64,000 nucleotides of DNA. Origin: Albula goreensis (taxonomy: Eukaryota; Chordata; Actinopteri; Albuliformes; Albulidae). The stretch's first letter is position 1. Each line of letters opens with the position of its first letter. A program made the position numbers and the translations under genes. Below, piece after piece: positions 22,736-32,639 of this stretch. The notes under the pieces are model-generated. The model ran no database searches, was not told where the DNA came from, and saw only the letters and a program-made list of their open reading frames with translations. The stretch lies in the NCBI GenBank assembly GCA_022829145.1, contig CM040762.1:26411436-26475435 (forward strand), read 5' to 3'.

Positions 22736-24060
22736 GGAGAGTGTTTGTGCCTAATCTTAATGCAAGAGCTTTGGCTTTGTCAACATTTAGAAGTGAAATG
22801 GGTCTATATGATTCACGGAGGGCAGGGTCCTTATTGTCCTCAGCTAAAAGAGAAATTGAGGCTTGTGTTAGAGTAGGAGGATGACAACCTTTAGAAAATG
22901 ATTCATTAAATACAGATAATAGTAATGGGGCAAGTAAAGCTGACAACTTTTTATATAGCTCCACTGGAAAACAATCTGGCCCTGGAAAACCAAGGCCAAT
23001 GTTAAATTGACAACTAACAGACATCAGATCCAATTTTCAGAAAAATTATACCAAAAGATTTGGGTCCCTAGGACAATCTGAAGTGTGTAAGGATGAGAAA
23101 AAATCTCAAAAAAAAAAAAAAAAAAAAAACACCTATAATTTATGTTCTAACGATTATACAGCATGGATCCTGATGATGGATTTTTTTGACATATCATTCT
23201 GGAAGAAGTGAACTGACGAGCCTGAAAAGCCAATAATCTGTTGGCTTTATCTCCAAATTTATAAAATATGTGGTGTACCTTTAACTACCTTAGCTCTTCC
23301 CGAGAGGTGGACAATAAATTGTATTCAGTCTGAAGACATATCCTATCTTTGTACAAAGTACAACTAGGTGATGTAGAATATTCCTCATCCAATTTAAACA
23401 CTGAATCTCATAGCCCCTTTAATTTATTAATTTCTTGTTTCTTAATATGGGATGTAAATGATATAGTCTGCCCCCATATATATGCCTTAAGAGCCTCCAA
23501 GGTTTAGAAGATGGTGGCTGATTGGGGAAACTACGCTCAAAATATGATGGGGCATGACCTGATTTGATAATGCTATGGTAAGTGTTTTCTTTAATAAGGG
23601 GTATCAGATTCCTCTATAAGGAAAAAATCTATGCGACTATATGAGTGATGTAAAGGGGAAAAACATGAAAAAGCTTTAGAGGAGGGAAACAGAAATCTCA
23701 CGGGGGTCTACCATACCATATTGCTCATAAATACTGATTTTGTTGTTAAGTAGGAGAGATTCCATACATGCTGTTGGATTGGGATGATTATCCTAATATT
23801 ATTTCATCACAAACGTTCTCAAGGTCGTCAAGTTTTGCCTTCATTTTCCCGTTTTCTTTCAACAGCACCGAACAAATACCCTCCAAATTAGCAATGGGAT
23901 TGTCCACATCAGTTAGAGAGTCCCCCACATCCAACAATTTTTGTTTGTGCACTTGTAAAGTCGTCTTTAGAACCAGGACGAATGATTTTAACTCAGATAG
24001 AATCTCCATTCTCAGAGCAGCCAGTTTTTTTTTTTTTCAATATGGTTTCTAGCAAAAGGC
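22736..24060 (-). mobile_element. L1/Tx1-type LINE fragment (ORF1 coiled coil and RT)
   Basis: The minus frame 24009-23788 encodes a coiled coil with VHKQKLLDVGDSLTDVD and KMKAKLDDLEN, as in ORF1 of L1/Tx1 elements. At about 23280-23200 there is a degenerate FGDKANRLLAFQ (normally YGDKxGKLLA) from the stretch before the reverse transcriptase. At 23033-22736 comes GPDCFPVELYKKLSALLAPL followed by ESYRPISLLNVD, the opening of the reverse transcriptase. Order and strand agree, so this was one element, internally deleted and frameshifted. An A-run of about 20 at 23110-23129 interrupts it. Confidence 0.75.
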
Positions 24061-24189
24061 GGTTTTTTATTTTCCATTTGTTGAAGTTATTGTGTTGGTA
24101 TTACAAATTCATAAGTTGTGTGATATTATATCTGTGATAGGCCCATATCGGCCATAAAAATTGGCCAACAGATATATCGTTGGGCTCTA

Positions 24190-24690
24190 ATTATAACCTT
24201 ATTGTTTGAACCTGAAAGTGTTTTAACTTTTAATGTGTACCTGGTATGGCCACCAGGGGGCTAAGAACAAAATTAGACTGGCCAGGATTAAAAAAATGGC
24301 CAGTAAATTTATTGAGAAAGACCAGAAACAACTGGGATGCGTATAAAACACACGTGAAACAAAAAGCCCAACAAATTGTGTCTCACCCTGTTCATCCCCT
24401 TTTGAAATAATTCAAAAACTGCCCGCGGGAAGACGCTATAGAGCCACTACAGCAGCCAAGAATATTTACAAAACATCTTTCATACTAAATGCAATAACTT
24501 TGCTAAATCTGTAAACCATTTACACTGGAATCATGTCCGTCACTTTTGACTGTACTGTGCATGTTGCGTTATTTATTATTGTATTTATTGTGATTTTCTG
24601 TGATGTGTTTAATCAAGCCGAAGGCAAATTTCCACATTTGCGTGGACAAGATTATCATTATCAATATTATCATTATGGGACCACGGACGT
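24190..24690 (+). mobile_element. LINE 3' end, copy 1 of the composite repeat
   Basis: A degenerate ORF end (REDAIEP.. region, equivalent to the PSGRRYR..FIPTAI block of jockey-like LINEs) is followed by a 3' UTR ending GAAGGCAAATTTCCACATTTG and GTGGACAAGATTATCATTATCA, a decayed AATAAAGATTATTATT tail. It is closely similar to 34771-35720. Confidence 0.65.
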
Positions 24691-25062
24691 ATATGCGGTT
24701 GGATGTTACCCGAGCAGACGTAATGCGCCGCATACATGTACACATGTAGCATGTAGAAGATGTACACAATGCCGGGATATCGTCTGACGATCACTGCCAT
24801 ACACACACAGCCGTTAGCACTGGCGGACGTACAACCAAGTGTAATTTTTATATTTACATATATTTTTTCTTTAGTTTTTGAATTTACACTGTACAGTATT
24901 TTTTTCAGTCATATGCAGGCTACTGGTGGTCATGAATTGCATAGGTCAGGTCTGGATTTTTCCACTTGTGGCACCATGTCGGTGCTCAAAAAGTTTTGGA
25001 TTTTGGAGCATTTCGGATTAGCATTTGGGGATTTTGGGATTAGGGACACTCAACCTGTATAA
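24690..25062 (+). mobile_element. Tigger-like transposon right end, copy 1
   Basis: Ends with GTGCTCAAAAAGTTTTGG, GATTTTGGAGCATTTCGGAT and GGGATTAGGGACACTCAACCTG then TA. This matches the terminal repeat pattern of Tigger (pogo/mariner) elements, which end CTCAACCTG or CTCAACTG next to a TA. No transposase remains and the left end was not found. Confidence 0.6.
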
Positions 25063-25086
25063 TAAAAATATAATCAAATCAAGTCA

Positions 25087-25900
25087 TTAAACAACAATTA
25101 CATTCAATTCAACACATGACCATACAGGACAGAACAGTTGCCCATCATAGGTTTTACCCCCATGCCGCTCTCTAATAATTGATAAGAGCACTTCATGCCA
25201 AATACAGTCAAAGGCCTTTTTGAAATCTACAAAACATGAATACATGTTATTTTTATTTTGGTGCAGGTGTGTGTTAATGAGAGTTGTGAGGGGAAAGGTG
25301 TGGCCAGATGTGTGATGGTTAGGCATGAATCTAATCTGACTTTTTTGCAGGACATTGAGGTTATTGAGGAATTTAACTATATGGGAGTTGGTGATGCTGC
25401 AGAGCATCATACAGCTGGTGACACATATCTCTCTGTAATTCTGAGGGTCAAATATGTCGCCATTTTTAAATATGGATGTATATGAGACCATTATTCCCTC
25501 TCAGGGAAATATCCCACACTCTGAGTCATCTTAGAACAGCCAAATCTGAATTTTTCTGTGCTGAATTTCAGCATTTCATTTAGTCTTCCATCAGACTCTT
25601 TGCATTACATTTTTCTTGCTTTTAAGGGTCGTCGACTTTGTTTTTAACTCGTTCAAAGTAACGGGGAGATCGGGGGCATTGGTTGGTTGTCCTTGATAAT
25701 TAGTTCTATATATTTTGTAGTTTTCCAAGTATTTGTTTGGTTTCCAAGTCAGTTCCTGGTAGTTTTGACCCAAACAAGGTTTGAAAATGTCTCCATCTTG
25801 TATGAACCACCCCTCAGGCTCAGACTGACAGGAGTTAGATTCTATACGCTCTTCAAGTAGGCATAACCGTTTCTCAGTATGGTATTCTGACATGAGTAAC
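25087..25900 (-). mobile_element. LINE reverse-transcriptase fragment, minus strand
   Basis: The minus frame 25491-25087 encodes IFKNGDIFDPQNYREICVTS, then MLCSITNSHIVKFLNNLNVL and CFVDFKKAFDCIWHEVL, where the last carries the first catalytic Asp of the reverse transcriptase. The frame 25893-25591 just upstream has no domain I know but is probably the preceding part of the same ORF2. Decayed, no 3' end seen. Confidence 0.75.
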
Positions 25901-26099
25901 AGGCATAAAATTCACTACCGGTCTGCCAGTTTTTTACACCCCATACCATTTTCATACATACCAGTATCTAAGCTTAAAAAAACTCAGGCCCATCCAAACT
26001 TTTCAAGGACCAGTCATGAGCCACATTCTGGACCCACCACTGGTCGATCAATAAGTGACCCTTCCCAAAGAGTCCCCTCTAACCATTGACAATGTACAG

Positions 26100-26770
26100 A
26101 CTGAGGCTTTTGCAGAGATGTAATACCTCCTTATCATTTCTGTAAATCACAATGCCAAAGTTTTTTGCCAAAGTTTTTCTAGGAGATGTTTCTAAATCCA
26201 TTTTTATTAAAATAAGGTATAGTGGTAAAAGATACTGCTATGTCTGGATTTGAAAAAATGTTTGGTAGATTTTGCTTTTATTTCCCCCAAATGATGATAT
26301 ACATAATAATTTATAATATTATAAATACAATAAAAACAAAACAAAAATGAACAGGAATACATTTTTTTATTTACTTCTGTGTTTTTGAAACTTTTTGCTA
26401 ATATAACTAATCATTTTTAATCAATCTTCAAAATATGTATAAAAAATAGTACTAATAAAATAGGAATAAATTTCTTATGTGAAGCTGCAAATTTCCTATA
26501 CATAAAAAGATTCAAAATGCTACCAAAAAATTTCAATTTATCGCCATTTCATAATAATACAAAATAAAACAAATTACAACACCTCCAGCATTAGGTGCTG
26601 CTAAACTCAAGTTAATATCCAGAGCGGGCACTTTAAGGCACAGTTTAACACACAGTTTGAACATTGACCAATCAAAATCCTTGTCCCGCCTGCTTTATTT
26701 GAATGCAGTCTCGTAGTAGTACATGTTGATCTTACAGTGGCACAAGTGACACTAGAGGCTGCATGTTACA
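26100..26770. other. A+T-rich stretch, no gene seen
   Basis: Very A+T-rich (26190-26580 especially). No repeat family recognised. It leads into the ACTAGT array. Confidence 0.5.
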
Positions 26771-26774
26771 GTTT

Positions 26775-27467
26775 ACTAGTGTAACTTGTAAGGACCAAAA
26801 TCTCCACTAGTTACACTAGTGAGGGTGTTACTAGTGAACTAGTCAGGCTCACAACGTTTACGAGTTGGGATCTTTATAACCTTACTAGTTAACTAGTTGC
26901 ACACATATTTTCTTACTGGTGAACTAGTTCTGTCCAAAAAGAGTCACTACTTAACTAGTGATACTGATGTTTTCCTCACTAGTTAACTAGTTGAGGACAT
27001 TTTATCTGACAAGCCAGACTCTGTAGCAATGTAAACACTTTGTTCGAACATGTTGGACATTTTTCTTACATGTTGGGCTTTTCCTTTAACAACTTGCTCA
27101 GCACTAGTGATCAACTGCACACAACTAGTGAGACATTTGTTTAACATGTTGGACTATTTGTCGCACTAGTTGACATTTTCAGTGTACTAGTTTACGTTTC
27201 GCTCTCACTAATTTGACAAGGCTCACCCATCAACATGTGTGCGCAACAACTTAACTAGTGAAGTGCTGCAACTGTCATACATGTTAACGAGTGAAATTTT
27301 AATCACATCACTAGTTTAACTACTGGCGCGCACATGTCAACTAGTAAGAATGAAACTAGTGCGCTGAAAATGTCAACTAGTGCAATAAAACATCCAACTA
27401 AAATGGCTGGAAAAGGCTGACTCGTAAGAGATTTTGTTCAACTAGTATGAAAAAACATTGAACTAGT
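26775..27467. repeat. Array of 22 ACTAGT palindromes in 693 bp
   Basis: The exact hexamer ACTAGT starts at 26775, 26806, 26815, 26830, 26838, 26884, 26892, 26923, 26954, 26978, 26986, 27103, 27124, 27165, 27186, 27254, 27310, 27340, 27355, 27376, 27441 and 27462. About 0.2 would be expected by chance. Many are paired 8-9 bases apart (ACTAGTTAACTAGTT) and others lie about 20-30 apart, alternating with ACATGTTG or AACTTG words. Part of it is an inverted repeat: GCACTAGTTGACATTTTCAG (27164-27183) is matched by CTGAAAATGTCAACTAGTGC at 27364-27383. It is not a simple tandem repeat because the words between hexamers differ. No open frame. Nature unknown. Confidence 0.9.
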
Positions 27468-27469
27468 GC

Positions 27470-29595
27470 AACCAGATGTCCTAGCGCTGACAAAGACCGA
27501 GCTAGTTGGGGAAACTGACACCTGATATCAATAATATCGAATAAATTCTCAAACGGCTTCCCATATGGCTTGGTTTGTTGGCTTTTCCCAAGAGAGCAAG
27601 GCTCAATGATCTCACTATCACATCAAACTGCTTAATGATGAAAATAATTATTATTTCACTCTTTTATGTACTGTTGGGTATGCTGCAATCAATTTTGCAA
27701 TCCGCCCAGACCTGTTTCAGGTGGGATTAACCCAGACTTGCCATATTGTTTTCTAATGCTACTAGTTTATGATGTCAGAAGTTAGTTCAGAAAAATCTGA
27801 AATTTTGAAATAGCTTCTACTCGCCAAGTATATGCATAAAAACCTATTCTGGCCTTACAATGTACACAAATGCTTGTGATAACATAATAGACTTGTACAA
27901 ACAAACTACAATCAAATTATGGTGTGAAATTGGCATAAATCTACTGAGATTCAAAATGTATTAATACATCATACAGTTTCATAAAACAATGCTCTGATAT
28001 GATGATTACTGCCTGAAATATGTACAGATATTGAATCTACCAAACTTAAAAGAAAAAAGAAGGATGGATGGAGACAGTAGAAGCGCTACGACATTGTATT
28101 CTGTGACAATATCAGAGTAATCCTTCCTGTACTATTGGAAGTAAACTGTCTGACTAGCAATAACTTGAATCTCTACTAAAGAGCAATAAATAAAAGAACT
28201 CATTACAGTCTAGAACATGCAGGTTTGCTTAAACTACAATGGGCCTCATTCACCAATATCTTCCTAAGTTTTTTAAATTTTTTTCTTGAGAAAGGTCCTA
28301 AGAAATGTCTACATCAGATTCCCCAGCTTGATCAGTTATGAACATCAACAGCACAGAATGACAGTCAGTGACTTACAAAAAAAGTCCAATGATTGCCCCA
28401 TCCAAGTAGGGACTGAAAAACTCCCTGGCTTGTAGGAAAATATTCCTCTTCACAAGGAGAAAAAAAGATTGCAAATAATACATCCTTTTTTAAACGTAAT
28501 TTTTCCGCTCACCTTTCCATACCCCAAACTCAACTGAAATAACTGATCTCCCACAATCAACCACATGCTGCAACAACTCTGCTGGAGCCTTTAAATGAAC
28601 TAGTCAGCAGTTTACTGATGATAACAACAAATATACATACGCAGTGCACATAATATGTACAGTTTTTTGCATATAATATTTACAGTAGGGGAAAGGCAGG
28701 TAAGTCACAATTAAACCTTCTTTGTTTCTTCATTTTCTCATTCAGAACAAGTACAGTGTCACACTCAAGCAGGATATTCCTTTTAGTTCCGTTTCAGTTC
28801 AGTATTACAGCTCAATTAGTTCAACTCTCAAAGTGAGGAAAAATCCACGATCCTGCCGCAACAGTAGCGAAGTGGTATTTTGGTAGGTCAAACCGTATGC
28901 AGGTGATCCGGTCCCTGGGACGTCTTTCAATCCTTGTAGGTAAGAATTTCTTGGGCCAGGCATGCCATCTAGTGTCCTTGTGTGTGCGTGCTGTCGCTCA
29001 CGGCTACACACACACCGGTGAAGAATTTTTCCCCGCCGTTAGCTCTTTTATCTCCCCAGCACTCAGTGAAAACAGACAAAAAATTGCAATTTACCTCGAA
29101 TGAAAATTTTCTTACACCTATTTCGCAACAAAACAAATACAACCATACACCTTCTGAAGTAAAGCTTCGTTTGTCTAACTAAGACGAGCTTAAATAAGCT
29201 ACCTTATTAGCTCGTAGAAAAACACACTTCATTCAAACTCAACAAAATCAAAGTAAACTCACCAAAACCGTCTTGATTAGTTTTTCTGCTTCGCTCTCCC
29301 GTTGCTAGTTCCGCTCTTCTCTCTGAGCTATGCTGCTCTGGGAGGCCGAGGGGCAAGGTATATTAAAAGGGTGTTCAATTAAAAGGGATTGTCAAACCCT
29401 TTTCTAACCTCACGCGGACTTGCATGAAACCACAGCTTAAGATTTTTACGTATTTTAAGAAATATTATTTATTACCATGAACTAATTATTTATTTATTGG
29501 TATTTAATTCACTATTTATGGCTTTTACTCTGTTTGAAATCTGAGTTACCTGAGTTATTACAATATGTGCACATTCACAGAATATAGTCCATTCA
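27470..29595. other. No gene seen
   Basis: A+T-rich sequence. GGGCCTCATTCACCAATATCTTCCTAAG at 28242-28269 resembles the start of a widespread fish MITE. The CpG-containing stretch 28840-29350 has no exon-like frame. Confidence 0.45.
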
Positions 29596-29599
29596 TATA

Positions 29600-31300
29600 C
29601 AGTTAAGGTCAAAATTATTAGCCCCCCTTATGAAATCAAATAAAACCTTATCCTTCCAATGAAATCTTAAGTGTTAATAGTTTGTGTGTGTCCGCAAGAA
29701 CAAAACCTTATCTTCAAATGACATGGTTTGGAACTGAAACATAACCTTAAGTGTTAATAGTTTGTGTGTGTCCGCAAGAACAAAGACAACATCTGCATAA
29801 GGTCAAATGAACGTTTTTATTGGTTTGCTGAACTGAAACAAGAAAAATGCAAAAAATGCAATGGTCAAAATTATTAGCCCTCTGACAACCAATAGTTAAT
29901 AGTGTAGCCTTTCTGATCCAAATCTGACAACAACCTCTTCTGGTAGTTTCTAACTAAGTTGGCACATGTCTCCTGAGGGATTTTAGCCCATTCTTCTTTG
30001 GCATATTGTTCAAGATCATGCAAATTGCTTGGTCTCCGAGCATGGACCCGAACCTTGAGCTCCCTCCACAGATTCTCGCTAGGATTTTGATCAGGGCTCT
30101 CAGAGGGCCACTCCAGAACCTTGATTTTGGTGTCTTTCAGAAAGTTTTTGATGAACTTTGATGTAAGCTTCGGGTCATTGTCTTGTTTGAATACCCAGCG
30201 ACAACCTAACCCTGGACTGGCTGCAGATGTCTTGATGTTAGCCTTCAAAATACCCACATAATCCTCTTTTTTCATGATCCCATGCACCCGAACAAGGTTT
30301 CCTGTCCCTGAAGCAGCAAAACAGCCCCACAGCATTATGTTGCCACCACCGTACTTAGGGTTGAAGGCCTCGCCCTTCCTTCGCCAAACAAAAGCAGCAT
30401 CCATATGCCCAAACAGCTCAAGTTTGGTTTCATCAGACCAAAGGACAGACTTCCAAAACTCACCCTTATGCTTCAGATTGTCTCTGTCAAAATTCAGTTG
30501 GGCTTTAATGTGCCGCTGTGAGAACAATGGGGTTTTTCTTGCACAATGACCACAAAATCCACCACGATGAAGAACACTCACAACAGTTTTGCATGCAACA
30601 TCAAGTCCAAAGGAGGCCAGTTCAGCAACAATCATCTTTGCAGAGGTCTGGGGATTCTTGTTGACATCTCTGATTATATTTTGCTGCAAAGTTTTAGAAA
30701 TCTTGCGTTTTCTACCTTATTTTTAACAGACTTTGTGTCTTTGTGCTTTGCAATGATGCAACGCACAGCTGTTCTAGAAACCATGAAACGCTTGGAAATG
30801 GCGGTATATCCTATCCCCTTGAAGATGAAGATCCACTATCTTCTGTCTGAGGTCCAGACTGATTTCTTTACTCTTTGGCATGATGATATTGCTTCTTACG
30901 AAGATTATAGAGCAACCCTGGAGTATCCCTTTCATTCAAGTGGTCAAGTGATACTAACTATGCTTCTTGAAGTCACGTAAATAAGGTTCAATGCTAATTG
31001 ATTGCTCAGGTATGTTTTCAAACCTAATTGACTGCTCAGGTGTGGTTTCAAACCCAGTTAATTTGTTCTGAAAGCACAAAATCACATGGGGGCTAATAAT
31101 TTTGACCATTGCATTTTTTGCATTTTTCTTGTTTCAGCGCAGCAAACTAATAAAAATGTTCATTTGACTTTATGCAGATGTTGTCTTTGTTCTTGCGGAC
31201 ACACACAAACTATAAACACTTAAGGTTATGGCCCATGTCATTGGAATGATAAGGTTTTATTTGATTTCATAAGGGGGGCTAATAATTTTGACCTTAACTG
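29600..31300 (-). mobile_element. Tc1/mariner transposon, complete ends, IR/DR type
   Basis: The element is 1701 bp from CAGTTAAGGTCAAAATTATT at 29600 to its complement ending at 31300, with TA on both sides (29598-29599 and 31301-31302), the Tc1 target duplication. Each terminal repeat is more than 200 bases and carries two direct copies of GGTCAAAATTATTAGCCC: 29608-29625 and 29863-29880 on the left, and the complements at 31276-31293 and 31090-31107 on the right. This outer/inner pair is the IR/DR layout of Sleeping Beauty-like elements. The left arm is longer because a segment is duplicated with an 80-base offset (TTAAGTGTTAATAGTTTGTG at about 29667 and 29747). The transposase inside is broken. 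Confidence 0.95.
29874..30881 (-). pseudogene. Tc1-family transposase, two frameshifts
   Basis: The ATG is at 30881 (MPKSKEISLDLRQKIVDLH), giving about 336 codons to the stop at 29874, the usual Tc1 length. The paired helix-turn-helix DNA-binding part lies in 30881-30690 and is broken by frameshifts near 30818 and 30711. The latter sits in the linker before KRKISKT. From 30689 the catalytic domain is open for 271 codons. In that numbering the triad is D86 (LWSDETKLELFG), D170 (FKQDNDPKLTS) and E205 (PDQNPSENLWRE), a DD34E spacing. NIMLWGCFAASGTG is also present. The catalytic part looks young, but the element cannot make a full protein as read. The frameshifts could also be assembly errors. 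Confidence 0.92.
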
Positions 31301-31302
31301 TA

Positions 31303-32140
31303 GCTAGCTTGACACATCCTAACTTTAAAATTTAATCATTTTAAAATGTACTGTATTAGCCTACATTAAAAAACAATACTATACGTTACACATCAAGGCT
31401 TCGGCTACTGAAACTACCGTAACCTAGCCCACTAACAAGAAAGTTCTGATATAACCAGCTACAATGTCCGATTAGCTGGTGAAGTGGATAACATTACATT
31501 CGTGTCCGTCATCTTAAACGTACATATGTGGAAAAGACGACATAAGCTACACCGTTCTCATTTATTTAAATTAAATTGGACGTTTCCAATTATTGTAAAG
31601 TTTGACATTGCATATGGTAGATCAAATGAGGTACGTGGGAGAGACTTGATGGGTTATTCCAGAATTGGAGGACATTTTCTGTCCCACCCATGAAATCCAT
31701 GCACAAAATACTAGAACATGTAATTGTTGTGTAAATTGTACTTGTCCTGAGACAAAATGTAAATATAGTTGCAGAAAAAAGTGGTTCCAAAATATTATTT
31801 AAAATACCAAGCTCTCAAGCCCCATAAAATGGGATTTTTCTCTTGTCCCATCTTCTCGATGACCAACTTGCATATCAAATATAACAACTAAAATAAGTTC
31901 TAAATATACTTTTTTGGAATTATTTTGTTGATATATGTCTCTTGCAGTTGGTAAAACAATTTGTTTAATCATCAACATATTTTGAATAATAGCAATTATG
32001 CACTAAAGTTGTGTTCCACAACATGCACGCAACCCTGATAGCGAAACCTATTTAGCCTGGTCGAAGAATTGAAAAAACAGTGAGTCACATGACATGCAGG
32101 AAATTACATCATCGAGCCTTTTGAGCCTTGATTGAGTGTG
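31303..32140. other. No gene seen
   Basis: A+T-rich sequence between the Tc1 element and the next pseudogene. No supported feature. Confidence 0.5.
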
Positions 32141-32154
32141 TCACTCTGACCAAC

Positions 32155-32370
32155 ACAACCCTGTTACTTTATTAGAATAAAACAAATTAATTTAAATGTT
32201 TTCATTCTTTATTTATATAACTAAGTTTGACCTTGACAGTAACATTATATTCCACAGCTAGCATCTATTCCTGAGAAAAAGCTAACATTAGCATTGATTT
32301 GCAACCCTGTTACTTGCAACCCTGTTACTGTAATTAGAGTAACAGGGTTTCACTACAGTAACAGGGTTGC
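32155..32370. repeat. Inverted AACCCTGTTACT / AGTAACAGGGTT cluster
   Basis: AACCCTGTTACT occurs at about 32157, 32305 and 32320, and the complement AGTAACAGGGTT at about 32338 and 32357. The middle copies could form a hairpin with a loop of a few bases (CTGTAATTAG). It lies 270 bases before the transposon-like pseudogene and may be its terminal or subterminal repeat. Confidence 0.6.
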
Positions 32371-32639
32371 ATCTCCCTCAGTTCACTCAGAAGGGACAAT
32401 CTATTATCTATTGTAAAATAAAATGCGTATCTATAATTTAGCATAATCTACATGTTTTAAATGTACCACTGTATTTTCCAAAATATAAATTGCCATTTTT
32501 TTCTGTTATTGCCACCATGTAGCCTAAGCATGAGGCTGCAACAACTACCTGGGTGTGATTATTAACTAAAACTGAACTCAACTGTGTTTGTATCATAGGT
32601 TAATAGTCATTTTAAAATTTTTTCATTGATTTCCACAGA

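Noticed and set aside
26775-27467. ACTAGT array considered as a CRISPR-like or simple satellite array
   Set aside because: Repeats are only six bases, spacing is irregular and the intervening words are not unique spacers. Period analysis by eye gives no constant unit.
30546-30980. 144-codon plus-strand frame opposite the Tc1 transposase
   Set aside because: Antisense shadow of the transposase DNA-binding region and terminal repeat.
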